From: Pseudomonadota bacterium
Lineage (GTDB): Bacteria; Pseudomonadota; Gammaproteobacteria; Xanthomonadales; Rhodanobacteraceae
Assembly: GCA_023388255.1 (NCBI GenBank)
Contig: JAEWGO010000007.1
Span: forward strand, 62,001-126,000
DNA length: 64,000 nucleotides
Direction of reading: 5' to 3'
Part shown: positions 17,474-26,353 of the stretch, one piece after another
How the letters are laid out: each line of letters begins with the position of its first letter
Position numbering within the stretch: position 1 is the stretch's first letter
Notes under the pieces: generated by a model
Told to the model about the DNA's origin: nothing
Seen by the model: only the letters and a program-made list of their open reading frames with translations
The model's database searches: none
Made by a program: the position numbers and the translations under genes

Positions 17474-19171
17474 TCAGGCGAACAGGCGCAGTAATTCGTC
17501 CCTGTCGACCGCCCGGTTTTCGTTTTCATTGCGACGGCGATATTCGAATGTGCCGGCGGCGAGACCGCGTTCGCTGACGACGATGCGATGCGGAATGCCG
17601 ATCAATTCGATATCCGCAAACATCGGCCCCGGGCGCAGGCCGCGATCGTCGAGCAATGCCTCGATGCCGCGTGCGGACAATTCTTCGTGCAGCGCTTCAG
17701 CGGCTGCGCGCACTTCGGCGTTCTGCGCCGCGTTGATCGGGCAGATCGCGACGTGCCACGGCGCCATCGGTTCCGGCCAGACGATGCCGGCGTCGTCATG
17801 GTTCTGCTCGATCGCGGCGGCGACGATGCGGCTGACGCCGATGCCGTAGCAGCCCATCTGCATGACCTGCGCCTTGCCGCCGTCGTCGAGCACGGTGGCG
17901 CCGAGCGCTTGGGCGTACTTGTCGCCGAGCTGGAACACGTGGCCGACCTCGATGCCGCGCGCGATCTTCAACGTGCCCTGGCCATCCGGAGAGGCATCGC
18001 CCTCGACCACCTTGCGCAGGTCGGCGACACGCGTGATGCGCGCATCCCGCTCCCAGTTCGCTCCGCGGTAGTGGGTGCCGTCCTGATTGCCGCCGCAGAC
18101 AAAGTCGGCGACGAGCGCGGCGCTGCGGTCGACGATGACCGGGATCGATTCGGGCAAGCCGGCCGGGCCGATGAAGCCGGGCTTGGTGCCGGTCACGCGC
18201 ACGATGTCAGCCTCGTCGGCAAGTGTGGATTCGCCGGGCAATTCGGCCAGTTTTGCCGCCTTGACCTCGTTGACCTCGTGGTCGCCGCGCACGCACAGCG
18301 CGACGAGTCCGTCCTTGCCGCGCACGAGCAGGGTCTTGATGCACTGCTCCGGCTTGACGCCGAGGAACGCGCTGACCTCGTCGATGGTCTTCTGCGTTGG
18401 CGTGGCGATGCGTTCGAGTGTGGCGACCGCGGCGGGGCGCGCATCCGTCGGCGCCAGCGCTTCGGCCATCTCGACATTGGCGGCATAGCTGGAACCGGTC
18501 GAGAACGCGATCGCATCTTCGCCGGAATCGGCCAGCACCTGGAACTCATGGCTGGCATTGCCGCCGATCGCGCCGGTATCCGCCTGCACGGCGCGGAACT
18601 CGAGGCCGAGTCGCGTGAAGATGCGACCATAGGTGTCGTACATGACGCGGTATTCGCGGTCGAGGCAATCGGCCGTGAGATGGAACGAATATGCGTCCTT
18701 CATCAGGAATTCGCGTGCGCGCATGACGCCGAAGCGCGGACGGATCTCGTCGCGGAACTTGGTCTGGATCTGGTAAAAATTGACCGGCAATTGCTTGTAG
18801 CTCTTCAGCTCCTGGCGCGCGAAATCGGTGACGACTTCCTCATGCGTCGGGCCGTAGCAATAGGCAGCTTCCTTGCGATCCTTGATCTTCAGCAACTGAC
18901 CGCCGAACTTTTCCCAGCGCCCGGTTTCCTCCCACAGTTCCTTCGGCTGGATCGACGGCATCAACATCTCGACCGCGCCGGCGCGATTCATTTCTTCGCG
19001 CACGATGTTCTCGACCTTGCTCAACACGCGCAGGCCTAGCGGCGACCAGGTGTAGATGCCGGCGGCGAGCTTGCGGATCATGCCGGTACGCAGCATCAGC
19101 CGATGACTGGCGATTTCCGCGTCGGCGGGGACTTCCTTGACGGTGGAGAGGTGAAAGCGGGAGAGGCGCAT
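17474..19171 (-). CDS. proS: Prolyl-tRNA synthetase
   Basis: 565 residues, the size of bacterial-type class II ProRS with an editing insertion. The N-terminus [19 protein letters not shown] is typical. Motif 2 and 3 regions are present ([35 protein letters not shown]). The insertion domain, YbaK-like and responsible for hydrolysing Ala-tRNA(Pro), lies about residues 225-385 ([20 protein letters not shown]). The C-terminal anticodon-binding domain ends near [14 protein letters not shown]. It charges tRNA(Pro). It is followed on its strand by the H-NS-like gene, but the 326-bp gap argues against co-transcription. Confidence 0.96.
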   Translation of the reverse strand: MRLSRFHLSTVKEVPADAEIASHRLMLRTGMIRKLAAGIYTWSPLGLRVLSKVENIVREEMNRAGAVEMLMPSIQPKELWEETGRWEKFGGQLLKIKDRKEAAYCYGPTHEEVVTDFARQELKSYKQLPVNFYQIQTKFRDEIRPRFGVMRAREFLMKDAYSFHLTADCLDREYRVMYDTYGRIFTRLGLEFRAVQADTGAIGGNASHEFQVLADSGEDAIAFSTGSSYAANVEMAEALAPTDARPAAVATLERIATPTQKTIDEVSAFLGVKPEQCIKTLLVRGKDGLVALCVRGDHEVNEVKAAKLAELPGESTLADEADIVRVTGTKPGFIGPAGLPESIPVIVDRSAALVADFVCGGNQDGTHYRGANWERDARITRVADLRKVVEGDASPDGQGTLKIARGIEVGHVFQLGDKYAQALGATVLDDGGKAQVMQMGCYGIGVSRIVAAAIEQNHDDAGIVWPEPMAPWHVAICPINAAQNAEVRAAAEALHEELSARGIEALLDDRGLRPGPMFADIELIGIPHRIVVSERGLAAGTFEYRRRNENENRAVDRDELLRLFA

Positions 19172-19290
19172 GGGAACCCAAAGTTCGGCACGGAACCACG
19201 GATTCTAGCAGCCGCCCCGCGGGCGGCGCCGCATAGCGCCGGATCGAGGCAATAGGGGCGCAGGCGATTGGCGATGCGCCCAGGGGCGCG

Positions 19291-19719
19291 TCAGTGTGCA
19301 GCGCAGAACAGCTTGATTTGCTGGTTCGACTTCTCGACCTGCGCGGCATGGTTCTTCGCGGCGTCGGCGTCGACCGGCTGGCCTTCCGCGTCCACCGCGA
19401 TCTTCTGCGCATCGAGGTTCGTGAGGTTCTTCTTCGCGATCTCGCAGTTGCGCTTGATGTCTTCCGGCGCGTAGCCGGCAGCCGCGGCAAGCGCCGGACC
19501 GCCCGACGGCGCGGCGTCGGCCTTCTGCTGCTCATCGGCATCGCTGGCGGTGGTCACGCCACCTTTGACCTTGAGCTTCTGCGCCTTCGTCACGTTCGCC
19601 GGTGGCGGGGAATCGGAGAAGTGCTTGACGCCGTTGGCATCGGTCCAAGAGTACATGTCGGCGGCTGCGGCGGGCAGGCAGACGGCAAGCAGGGCGGGCA
19701 GGATCCAGTTGCGTTTCAT
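19291..19719 (-). CDS. DUF4124 domain periplasmic protein
   Basis: 142 residues with a clear signal peptide (WILPALLAVCLPAAAA, cleavage before DMYSW). Residues about 20-55 form the DUF4124 domain (DMYSWTDANGVKHFSD), a small module common in exported proteins of beta- and gammaproteobacteria with unknown function. The remainder is alanine- and lysine-rich with a helical end containing two cysteines (KRNCEIA, LFCAAH) that could form a disulfide. It is divergent from pssA, with a 143-bp shared upstream region. No function can be assigned. Confidence 0.82.
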   Translation of the reverse strand: MKRNWILPALLAVCLPAAAADMYSWTDANGVKHFSDSPPPANVTKAQKLKVKGGVTTASDADEQQKADAAPSGGPALAAAAGYAPEDIKRNCEIAKKNLTNLDAQKIAVDAEGQPVDADAAKNHAAQVEKSNQQIKLFCAAH

Positions 19720-19862
19720 CGATAGACCTTCGCGGTGCCCAGGGTGGCACGTTGGCTGCGCGACTGGATATCACCACACGCGCCCGGACACAAGCAGGAA
19801 TCGCCCGTAGTGGCGATCACGGTACACTTGTGCGACCTTCCCTCAAGCTGGCGCTGATCGAC

Positions 19863-20663
19863 ATGGCCGACACTTCGACCGGAGCGCGCAAGCCGCCGCG
19901 CGGGATCTACCTGCTGCCGAACCTGTTCACGACCGGTGCGATGTTTGCCGGCTTCTACGCGATCATCGCCAGCATTGGCGGCCGCTACACGGAGGCCACG
20001 GTAGCCGTGTTCGTCGCCGCGATCCTCGATGGCCTCGACGGGCGCGTCGCGCGCCTGACCGGAACGCAGAGCGACTTTGGCGTGCAATACGATTCGCTGT
20101 CCGACCTCGTCAGCTTCGGCTTGGCGCCGTCGCTGGTGCTCTACACGTGGTCGTTGTCGGCGCTGAAGGCGTACGGCTCCGGCTGGGGCAAGCTTGGCTG
20201 GGCTGCGGCATTCATCTACGCTGCCTGCGCTGCGTTGCGGCTGGCGCGCTTCAACACCCAGGTCGGTGTCGCCGACAAGCGCTATTTCCAGGGGCTGGCC
20301 AGCCCGGCCGCGGCCGGCTTGTGCATGTCCTTCGTGTGGGCGATCGAATCCGGCAGCCTCGGCTTCACGTCGAGCGAGATGGACTTCGTCACGCCGGTCG
20401 TCGCCATCGTCGCCGGCCTTTTGATGGTCAGTCGCGTGCGCTACTTCAGTTTCAAGGCGTGGCCGAAGTCGGACCGCGTGCCGTTCATCTGGATCCCGGC
20501 GGCGATGCTGATCCTCGTGGCGCTTGCGGTCGACCCGCCCCGCGTGCTGTTCGGCATTGCCGTGTTGTATGTGCTGTCAGGGCCGGCGATGACGCTGTGG
20601 GGACTGCGCCAGAAACGCAGCAGCCGGCGCGCCCTGCGCGGCATCGGCAAGGACAGCGAATGA
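19863..20663 (+). CDS. pssA: CDP-diacylglycerol-serine O-phosphatidyltransferase
   Basis: 266 residues from the ATG at 19863. It is a CDP-alcohol phosphatidyltransferase: the motif DGLDGRVARLTGTQSDFG continuing to YDSLSD supplies the conserved DG..AR...G...D...D residues that bind metal and CDP. Seven or so hydrophobic segments follow. The early motif LLPNLFTTGAMFAGFYAI is typical of the integral-membrane (type II) phosphatidylserine synthases. It joins serine to CDP-diacylglycerol, the entry to phosphatidylethanolamine synthesis at the inner membrane. Its stop overlaps the next start by 4 nt (ATGA), coupling it to the SpoIIE phosphatase gene, which is unusual. Confidence 0.92.
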   Translation: MADTSTGARKPPRGIYLLPNLFTTGAMFAGFYAIIASIGGRYTEATVAVFVAAILDGLDGRVARLTGTQSDFGVQYDSLSDLVSFGLAPSLVLYTWSLSALKAYGSGWGKLGWAAAFIYAACAALRLARFNTQVGVADKRYFQGLASPAAAGLCMSFVWAIESGSLGFTSSEMDFVTPVVAIVAGLLMVSRVRYFSFKAWPKSDRVPFIWIPAAMLILVALAVDPPRVLFGIAVLYVLSGPAMTLWGLRQKRSSRRALRGIGKDSE

Positions 20664-22390
20664 GCGACGCGCGCGCCGAGGCTTCCGCTCAGCGCGCCAT
20701 GGATGCGGCAGGATCTGCGCGTCCGAAGGAAGCCGACACGCTGGCCTTTCTCGCCCAACTGTCGCAGGAGCTGGCGGTCTCGCTCGACTTGCGCCGGACG
20801 ATGCCGCAGGCGATCACCCGCGTCGCCGACTTCATGGAGGCCGAGGCGGCCTCGCTGTTTCTGCTCGATGCCGCCGGTGACGTGCTCGAATGCCGCATCT
20901 GCGTCGGCCCGGTCGACATCAACGGCGTCCGCCTTGGCGTAGGCCAGGGCGTGATCGGCCGCGCGGTCGCCGAGAACGCGACGCAGATCGTCGTGGACGC
21001 GGCGACCGACCCACGCGTCTGGCGCGCAGCCGACGATGACAGCGGCTTCGTCACGCGCAGCCTGATCTGTGCGCCGCTGCGCACCGCGGCAGGTCCGATC
21101 GGCGCGATCGAGATCGTCAACCGCCGCGACGGCACGCCGTTCTCGATGCTCGACGCCGAACTGCTCGACCTCGTCGCCGCACCGGCCGCACTGGCGATCA
21201 ACAACGCGCGCATGGCCGGCAACCTGCTCGAACAGCAGCGCCTGAAACGCGAATTCGACCTCGCCAGGCGCATGCAGAAATCGCTGCTGCCCAAACGCCA
21301 GCGCGGCGGCTTCCCGGTCGTCGGCATCAACCGACCGGCGCACGAGATTTCCGGCGACTTCTACGACTATTTCGAACTCGCCGACGGCCGCATCGGTTTC
21401 GTCGTCGGCGACGTTTCCGGCAAGGGTCTCGACGCTGCGCTGCTGATGGTGCGTGCGGCCAGCCTGCTGCGCTGGGCCGGCAAGGACGGCCTCGCGCCGG
21501 ATCGCTGGCTCGCGCGGGCGAACGCGGAACTGTGCGAGACCAGCCAGGATGGCCGTTTCGTCTGCGCGCTGGTCGGCTATTGCGATCGCGCGGCCACGCG
21601 CGTTCATTTCGCCGGTGCCGGCTTCCCGCCGGTGCTGGTGCATCGCGCGGATGCTTTCGCCGATTACGGATCCGGCGGCCCGCCACTCGGCATCGTTCCG
21701 GACGCGACGTTCGACGAGCACGACATCGCGCTCGACGGTGGCACGCTGTACGCATTTTCCGATGGTGCGACCGACGTGCGCGATGCCACCGGCCAGCGCA
21801 TTGGCGACGCCGGAGTGCGCGAGCTGATCGCCCGTCATGCCGGCGCCGCGCCCGAGGCGCGCCTGCGTGGCCTGCTGGCCGATCTCAAGCGCCTGCATCT
21901 GGTCGACGACACCACTTTGCTGATGGTCGGTGCGCCGCAGGCGGCACGCTCGGAACTGCTGCTCGAACGCCACGTGCCGGCCCGCGCAGAGGAAATGCGC
22001 GCGTTGCGCGGCGCGATTCGCTGCGCCCTGGATGGACTCGGCATCGAGCCGGACTTGCGCGATCGCCTCGTGCTTGCAGTCGACGAGGCCTGCACCAACA
22101 TCATCCGTCACGGCTACGGTGCGGAGTGCGGCGGCGATATCGGTTTGCGCATGCTGCGCGACGACACGCTGCTGCGCTTCGAACTGACCGACACCGCGCC
22201 CTGCGTCGACCCGAGCAGCATCCAGCCCAAGCCGCTCGGCGAATGCCGCTGCGGCGGTCTCGGGCTGGCGCTGATCGACGAGGTCATGGACGACTGGCAC
22301 ATCGAGCCCGCGCGCGCCGGCCGCGGTAACCGGCTGATCCTGCGCAAGCGCATCGATGTAATCGGCAACGAGGAGGCGAACGAGGCATGA
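20660..22390 (+). CDS. SpoIIE/RsbU-type PP2C phosphatase with GAF and anti-sigma-type kinase domains
   Basis: 576 residues, cytosolic, no transmembrane segment. Domains in order: a GAF sensor domain (about 30-185; TRVADFMEAEAASLFLLD, VGQGVIGRAV), a short coiled linker (LLEQQRLKREFDLARRMQ), a SpoIIE PP2C phosphatase (about 205-420; ISGDFYDYF and FVVGDVSGKGLDAALLM carry metal-binding aspartates; LYAFSDGATDVRD) and a GHKL ATPase of the RsbW/SpoIIAB kind (about 430-570; VLAVDEACTNIIRHGYG, GGLGLALIDEVMDD). One protein thus holds both opposing activities of a partner switch: it could phosphorylate and dephosphorylate a STAS protein. That substrate is almost certainly encoded by the next gene, which overlaps by 4 nt. 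The signal sensed by the GAF domain is unknown. Confidence 0.88.
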   Translation: MSDARAEASAQRAMDAAGSARPKEADTLAFLAQLSQELAVSLDLRRTMPQAITRVADFMEAEAASLFLLDAAGDVLECRICVGPVDINGVRLGVGQGVIGRAVAENATQIVVDAATDPRVWRAADDDSGFVTRSLICAPLRTAAGPIGAIEIVNRRDGTPFSMLDAELLDLVAAPAALAINNARMAGNLLEQQRLKREFDLARRMQKSLLPKRQRGGFPVVGINRPAHEISGDFYDYFELADGRIGFVVGDVSGKGLDAALLMVRAASLLRWAGKDGLAPDRWLARANAELCETSQDGRFVCALVGYCDRAATRVHFAGAGFPPVLVHRADAFADYGSGGPPLGIVPDATFDEHDIALDGGTLYAFSDGATDVRDATGQRIGDAGVRELIARHAGAAPEARLRGLLADLKRLHLVDDTTLLMVGAPQAARSELLLERHVPARAEEMRALRGAIRCALDGLGIEPDLRDRLVLAVDEACTNIIRHGYGAECGGDIGLRMLRDDTLLRFELTDTAPCVDPSSIQPKPLGECRCGGLGLALIDEVMDDWHIEPARAGRGNRLILRKRIDVIGNEEANEA

Positions 22391-22731
22391 GCGACAATCC
22401 GAACAGTGTGGCCAGCGAAGTCCACGACGGTTACGCGCTGGTGCGGCTCAGCGGCGAGGTGGACCTGTCGTGGTCGCAGACCGTGCGCCGCGCCGTGCTC
22501 GACGCGCTCGCCGGCCATGCCGTGGTTGGCGTCGACCTGTCCGCGGTCAGCTACATCGATTCGTCCGGCATCGCCGCATTGGTCGAAGGTTTCCAGCAGG
22601 CGCGTGCGCACGGCGGCCGCTTCGTGCTGGTCGCGGTCAGCGACGCGGTACGCGCGGTGCTCGAACTCGCGCGGCTCGATCGCGTGTTCGTGCTGGTCGC
22701 CACGCAAGACGCGGTGCTGGTCGCCGCGTGA
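22387..22731 (+). CDS. STAS-domain protein (anti-sigma factor antagonist / MlaB-like)
   Basis: 114 residues, a single STAS domain. The phospho-acceptor region is VSYIDSSGIAALVEGFQQA; the Ser in DSSG is where SpoIIAA/RsbV proteins are phosphorylated. Start and stop overlap both neighbours (ATGA upstream, GTGA downstream), so it is coupled to the phosphatase/kinase gene and to the lipid-transporter permease. Mla transporters normally include a STAS subunit, MlaB, that binds the ATPase. This protein may therefore be MlaB, a partner-switch antagonist, or both. The intact Ser and the adjacent cognate phosphatase/kinase distinguish it from ordinary MlaB. Confidence 0.88.
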   Translation: MSDNPNSVASEVHDGYALVRLSGEVDLSWSQTVRRAVLDALAGHAVVGVDLSAVSYIDSSGIAALVEGFQQARAHGGRFVLVAVSDAVRAVLELARLDRVFVLVATQDAVLVAA

Positions 22732-23513
22732 ACGCGCTGGCGGGCATCGGCCGCAGCACGCTCGACGCGCTCGGTGGCGTCGGCTACGCCGCGATGCTGC
22801 TGCTCGAAGCGCTGTATTTCACGTTCGTCGGCTGGCGCATCGGCCAGCCGTTGCGCCTCGCCGCGGTCGCGCGCCAGATGCGCGAGATCGGCGTCGACGC
22901 ATTGCCGATCGTCGCACTGCTCGGCTTCACCGTCGGCCTGATGCTCGGCATTCAGTTCATCGCGTCGCTGTCCGAATTCGGTGCGCAGTCTCAGGTCGTC
23001 GTCGCGGTCGCGAAATCGGTCACGCGCGAGTTCGGCGCGCTGATCACCGCGATTCTGGTTGCCGGTCGATCCGGTTCGGCGCTGGCGGCGCGCATCGGCT
23101 CGATGAGCGTGTCGCAGGAAGTCGACGCGCTCAGCGTCATCGGCATCGAACCGGTGCGCTACCTCGTTGCGCCGGCGCTGCTCGCGATGCTGGTCATGCT
23201 GCCGGCGCTGACGATCTTCGCCGACGCGGTCGCGATCTTCGGCGCGGCGCTGTACAGCGCGCCGGCGCTGAACGTGACGCCGAGCGCGTACCTGCTGCAG
23301 ACGATGTCGCTGCTGTCGCCGGGCGATGTGTGGCAGGGCCTCGCCAAAAGCGTCGTGTTCGCACTGCTGATAACGCTGATCGGCGTCAGTACAGGGTTCT
23401 CGGTGACGGGTGGCGCGGAAGGTGTGGGCCGCGCGACGACACGTGCGGTGGTGTTGTCGATCTGCTGGATCATCGTGGTCGACATGGTGTTTTCGTTCTT
23501 TTTGAATCGATGA
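22728..23513 (+). CDS. mlaE: MlaE-family ABC transporter permease
   Basis: 261 residues from a GTG at 22728 that overlaps the STAS gene stop by 4 nt. It matches MlaE/YrbE permeases: hydrophobic core with ALLGFTVGLMLGIQF, EFGALITAILVAGRSGSALAARIGSM and EVDALSVIGIEPVRYLVAPA, which are family hallmarks. It forms the inner-membrane channel of an MCE lipid transporter together with the ATPase and MCE protein encoded downstream. The next gene, a zinc-finger protein, separates it from the ATPase gene, which is not the usual order. Confidence 0.92.
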   Translation: MNALAGIGRSTLDALGGVGYAAMLLLEALYFTFVGWRIGQPLRLAAVARQMREIGVDALPIVALLGFTVGLMLGIQFIASLSEFGAQSQVVVAVAKSVTREFGALITAILVAGRSGSALAARIGSMSVSQEVDALSVIGIEPVRYLVAPALLAMLVMLPALTIFADAVAIFGAALYSAPALNVTPSAYLLQTMSLLSPGDVWQGLAKSVVFALLITLIGVSTGFSVTGGAEGVGRATTRAVVLSICWIIVVDMVFSFFLNR

Positions 23514-23514
23514 C

Positions 23515-23997
23515 ATGACCGAAATCGTCGTTCCACCGTTGATCGATTGCGCGCGCGTGCTCCACTACGCAATCGTGGACGAAACCGTTCGGTACACGCC
23601 GAAGAACCAAATTTTTTCGGGTGGTATTGAGCTTGGTGCGGTCCCTCGACTTGCGATCGTGCGCAACCTCGTCGACGACGTCATTATGCTGCTCCACTGC
23701 GACGAAGAATGGACCTCGCTCGGCGTTTCAGGCGGCGGAAGTGCCGAGGGCGCAATGGCGTATGCAAATCGTCGTTATGAGGGCCTTGAAGGAAAGTGGC
23801 ATAAGGCACCGTATTGCGAAGCGGAATTTGCAAAGGCCGTCGCGGACGAATATCGCGATCAGCGATGCTCGTTCTGCGGCCGATACCACTTTCAGATCGA
23901 TGCGCTGATGGTGGCAGGCGATCGTGCGATGATTTGTGGCGAGTGCGTTGAACGGCTCCATTCCGCGCTTTCGGGAGGAATGGAGTTTTCGACGTGA
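23515..23997 (+). CDS. Hypothetical protein with C-terminal ClpX-type C4 zinc finger
   Basis: 160 residues. The C-terminal 45 residues have the zf-C4_ClpX pattern (CSFCG...ICGECVERLH), the zinc-binding domain found at the N-terminus of ClpX where it binds adaptors and substrates. The N-terminal 110 residues are soluble and unrecognised (RLAIVRNLVDDVIMLLHCDE). No AAA domain, no signal peptide, no membrane segment. The base composition is visibly less GC-rich than its neighbours. It starts 1 nt after the permease stop and its stop overlaps the ATPase start by 4 nt, so it is fully embedded in the transporter operon. A regulatory or adaptor role is only a guess. Confidence 0.72.
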   Translation: MTEIVVPPLIDCARVLHYAIVDETVRYTPKNQIFSGGIELGAVPRLAIVRNLVDDVIMLLHCDEEWTSLGVSGGGSAEGAMAYANRRYEGLEGKWHKAPYCEAEFAKAVADEYRDQRCSFCGRYHFQIDALMVAGDRAMICGECVERLHSALSGGMEFST

Positions 23998-24791
23998 ATG
24001 CGCAGTCCTTGATCGAAGTCGAACAACTCGAAGCCTGGTACGGCCGCCGGCGCGTGTTGCACGGCGTCGACTTCGCGGTCAACGCGGGCGAGATCCGCGT
24101 GATCATGGGCGGTTCGGGTTCGGGAAAAAGTACGTTGTTCCGGCATCTGCTCGGCCTGCAACGACCCGTGAGCGGCAGCGTGAAACTGTTCGGTGTGGAT
24201 CTCGGCGACGCGAGCGAACGCGAACTGCTCGATGTGCGCAAACGCATTGGCGTGTCATTCCAGGGCGGCGCGTTGCTGACCTCGCTGACGGTCGGTGAGA
24301 ACGTCGCGTTGCCGTTGCGCGAACACACCACGCTCGACGAATCGACGATCCGCATCATGAGCCGGCTCAAGCTCGAGGTCGTCAATCTCGGCGGTTTCCA
24401 GGACCTGATGCCGAGCCAGCTTTCCGGCGGCATGGTCAAGCGCGCGGCGTTGGCGCGCGCGATCGTGATGGACCCGCGCCTGCTGTTCTTCGACGAACCC
24501 TCGGCCGGACTCGATCCGGTCGTTTCCGCGGAACTGGACGAGCTGATCCTGCGCCTGCGCGATGCACTGCGCATGACGATCGTGGTCGTCACGCACGAGC
24601 TCGAAAGCGCGTTCAAGATCGCCGACACGATCACCGTGCTGGATGCCGGCGAGATATTGATGACCGGGCCGGTTGCCGCGGTGCGCGCGTCGCAGAACGA
24701 GCGCATCCAGGATCTGCTGAACCGGCGGCCGCGCGAGGTGCCGGTCGATGCGGACGCCTACCTCCGGCGCTTGACCGAAGAGGAAGCCTGA
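23994..24791 (+). CDS. mlaF: MlaF-type ABC transporter ATPase
   Basis: 265 residues from a GTG at 23994 overlapping the previous stop (GTGA). Walker A GGSGSGKST near residues 39-47, Q-loop VSFQGGALL (the FQGGALL form is typical of MlaF), signature LSGGMVKRAALARAI, Walker B LLFFDEPSAGLDP, and H-loop VVTHEL. It energises lipid movement by the MlaE permease. The C-terminal extension (ERIQDLLNRRPREVP) corresponds to the region that in E. coli MlaF contacts the STAS protein MlaB. Confidence 0.93.
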   Translation: MNAQSLIEVEQLEAWYGRRRVLHGVDFAVNAGEIRVIMGGSGSGKSTLFRHLLGLQRPVSGSVKLFGVDLGDASERELLDVRKRIGVSFQGGALLTSLTVGENVALPLREHTTLDESTIRIMSRLKLEVVNLGGFQDLMPSQLSGGMVKRAALARAIVMDPRLLFFDEPSAGLDPVVSAELDELILRLRDALRMTIVVVTHELESAFKIADTITVLDAGEILMTGPVAAVRASQNERIQDLLNRRPREVPVDADAYLRRLTEEEA

Positions 24792-24815
24792 TAAAGTGCG
24801 GGCAAGGGGTATGCC

Positions 24816-25742
24816 GTGAAACGCGACACCATCAACTACACGCTGGTCGGCGCGGTCGTCGTCGGCGCGCTCGTTCTGCTGCTGGTCGGCCTCGCGCTGA
24901 TCACCGGACGCGGCGTCGCCAGCGACGACTATGTCGTGCGCTATCGCAACGTGACCGGGCTGCGCTACGGCGCGCCGGTGTTCTACCAGGGCTACCGCAT
25001 CGGTGCGGTCGGCGCTGTCGCGCCGGAACGCGATGCGCACGGCACACGCTACAAGGTCACACTGGCGATCCGCCACGACTGGCCGATCCCGGTCGACAGC
25101 CCGGCGCGGTTGCAGTCGAGCGGACTGCTCGCCGATGTTTCGATTGGCATCCGCGAAGGCGCCAGCCACGACATGCTCAAGCCCGGTGGCGAGCTGAAGG
25201 GCGAGGAGGGCGCCGACATCTTCGCGGCGATGAACGAACTCGCGGGCGAGATCAGCACGCTGACGCGTACGCAGATCTCGCCGCTGATCGCGACCTTGTC
25301 GCAGCGCGTCGACTCGATCACCGGCGCTATCGACCAGGGTGCGCCGCTGATCCTCGATCGCACGCGCGAACTGCTCGACCGCATGAATCGCGCCTCCGAC
25401 GCGTTGAACGACGTGCTGAAGCCGGAGAACCGCGCCGCGGTCGGCGCCATCCTCGGCGAGGTCAAGGGCCTCAGCGCGGAGCTACGCAAGACGCGCGCGA
25501 CGCTCGATGGCGCGCTCGGCGAGATCGATGGCGTCGTGAAGGAAAACCGCGCCGACGTGCGCCGTTCGGTGCAGGATCTCGCCAGCGTGCTGCAGTCGCT
25601 GTCGAGCCGCATGGATGTGATCACCCATCACCTCGAATCGTCGAGTCGCAACCTCGACGAATTCAGCCGCGAAATCCGCCGCAGTCCGAACCGGCTGATC
25701 CTCGCGCCGAAGGCCGACAAGCTGCAGGAGGAGCCGCAATGA
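24816..25742 (+). CDS. MCE-domain lipid-transport protein (MlaD/PqiB-like)
   Basis: 308 residues from a GTG at 24816; an ATG at 24811 is out of frame. One N-terminal transmembrane anchor (VGAVVVGALVLLLVGLALI) is followed by a single MCE domain (about 38-115; VTGLRYGAPVFYQGYRIGAV) and a long helical C-terminal part (about 140-300) with heptad-like repeats, longer than in classical MlaD. MCE proteins form hexameric rings or tubes that carry lipids across the periplasm; the long helical part could build a needle-like channel. It lies between the ATPase and an auxiliary lipoprotein gene whose start overlaps its stop by 4 nt. Confidence 0.9.
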   Translation: MKRDTINYTLVGAVVVGALVLLLVGLALITGRGVASDDYVVRYRNVTGLRYGAPVFYQGYRIGAVGAVAPERDAHGTRYKVTLAIRHDWPIPVDSPARLQSSGLLADVSIGIREGASHDMLKPGGELKGEEGADIFAAMNELAGEISTLTRTQISPLIATLSQRVDSITGAIDQGAPLILDRTRELLDRMNRASDALNDVLKPENRAAVGAILGEVKGLSAELRKTRATLDGALGEIDGVVKENRADVRRSVQDLASVLQSLSSRMDVITHHLESSSRNLDEFSREIRRSPNRLILAPKADKLQEEPQ

Positions 25743-26353
25743 CGCCGCGTTCGATTCTGCTGCTCGTCGCGGTAGTGCTGGCCGGCTGCGGTGCGCCAAC
25801 GATTCCGGACTTCACCTACTACCGCCTGCCGCATGCGGACAAGCTCGACGCGCTGCCGGCGCCACTGTTCAACGAGCCGGTGGTTGTCGAGGCATTCGGT
25901 GCGGACGGGCTGTATGCGGATCAGGCGCTGATCTACGCGCTCGATTCCGGTGCGCAGGAGCTGCGCCAGTACCACTATCAGTTGTGGACCGATCCACCGA
26001 CGCGCATCCTGCAGCGGCGCCTGATCCTGCAACTGCGTGACGCAAGGGTCGCTGCCCAGGTCACCGACCAGATGCCGGCGAGCGAGCCGGCAGTCCGCAT
26101 CTCCGGCGTGATCCTGCGCTTCGATCGCGTGCCGGATGTGGCAGGCGGATTCGGGGTGGTGGTCGCGCTGAAATTGCGTGTTTCCGACAAGGGTGGCAGG
26201 CCCCTGCTCGACGAGTACTATCGCGCCGAGAATCCCGCCCTTGGCAAGGGCGTCAAGGCCAGCGTCGATGCCTACGGTGTGGCGCTCGATACGATCTTCG
26301 CGCAGTTCTATGCCGACCTGCGCCAACATGGAGTTCCTGTTCATGCTGGATGA
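25739..26353 (+). CDS. ABC-type transport auxiliary lipoprotein (PqiC-like)
   Basis: 204 residues with a lipoprotein signal peptide: hydrophobic ILLLVAVVLAGC with the lipobox LAGC at about residue 17. The mature part matches the ABC_trans_aux/PqiC pattern (FTYYRLP near the start, a mixed alpha/beta domain with LILQLRDARVAAQVTDQ). In other bacteria this lipoprotein is the outer-membrane partner of an MCE protein tube. Its start overlaps the MCE gene stop (ATGA). It completes a permease-ATPase-MCE-lipoprotein set, the composition of Pqi-like or related lipid transporters rather than strict Mla, which uses MlaA/MlaC. Confidence 0.85.
   Translation: MTPRSILLLVAVVLAGCGAPTIPDFTYYRLPHADKLDALPAPLFNEPVVVEAFGADGLYADQALIYALDSGAQELRQYHYQLWTDPPTRILQRRLILQLRDARVAAQVTDQMPASEPAVRISGVILRFDRVPDVAGGFGVVVALKLRVSDKGGRPLLDEYYRAENPALGKGVKASVDAYGVALDTIFAQFYADLRQHGVPVHAG

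Noticed and set aside
23684..24706. 340-codon minus-strand frame over the zinc-finger and mlaF genes
   Set aside because: Ser/Arg-rich antisense product over two overlapping real genes with clear Walker and zinc-finger motifs.
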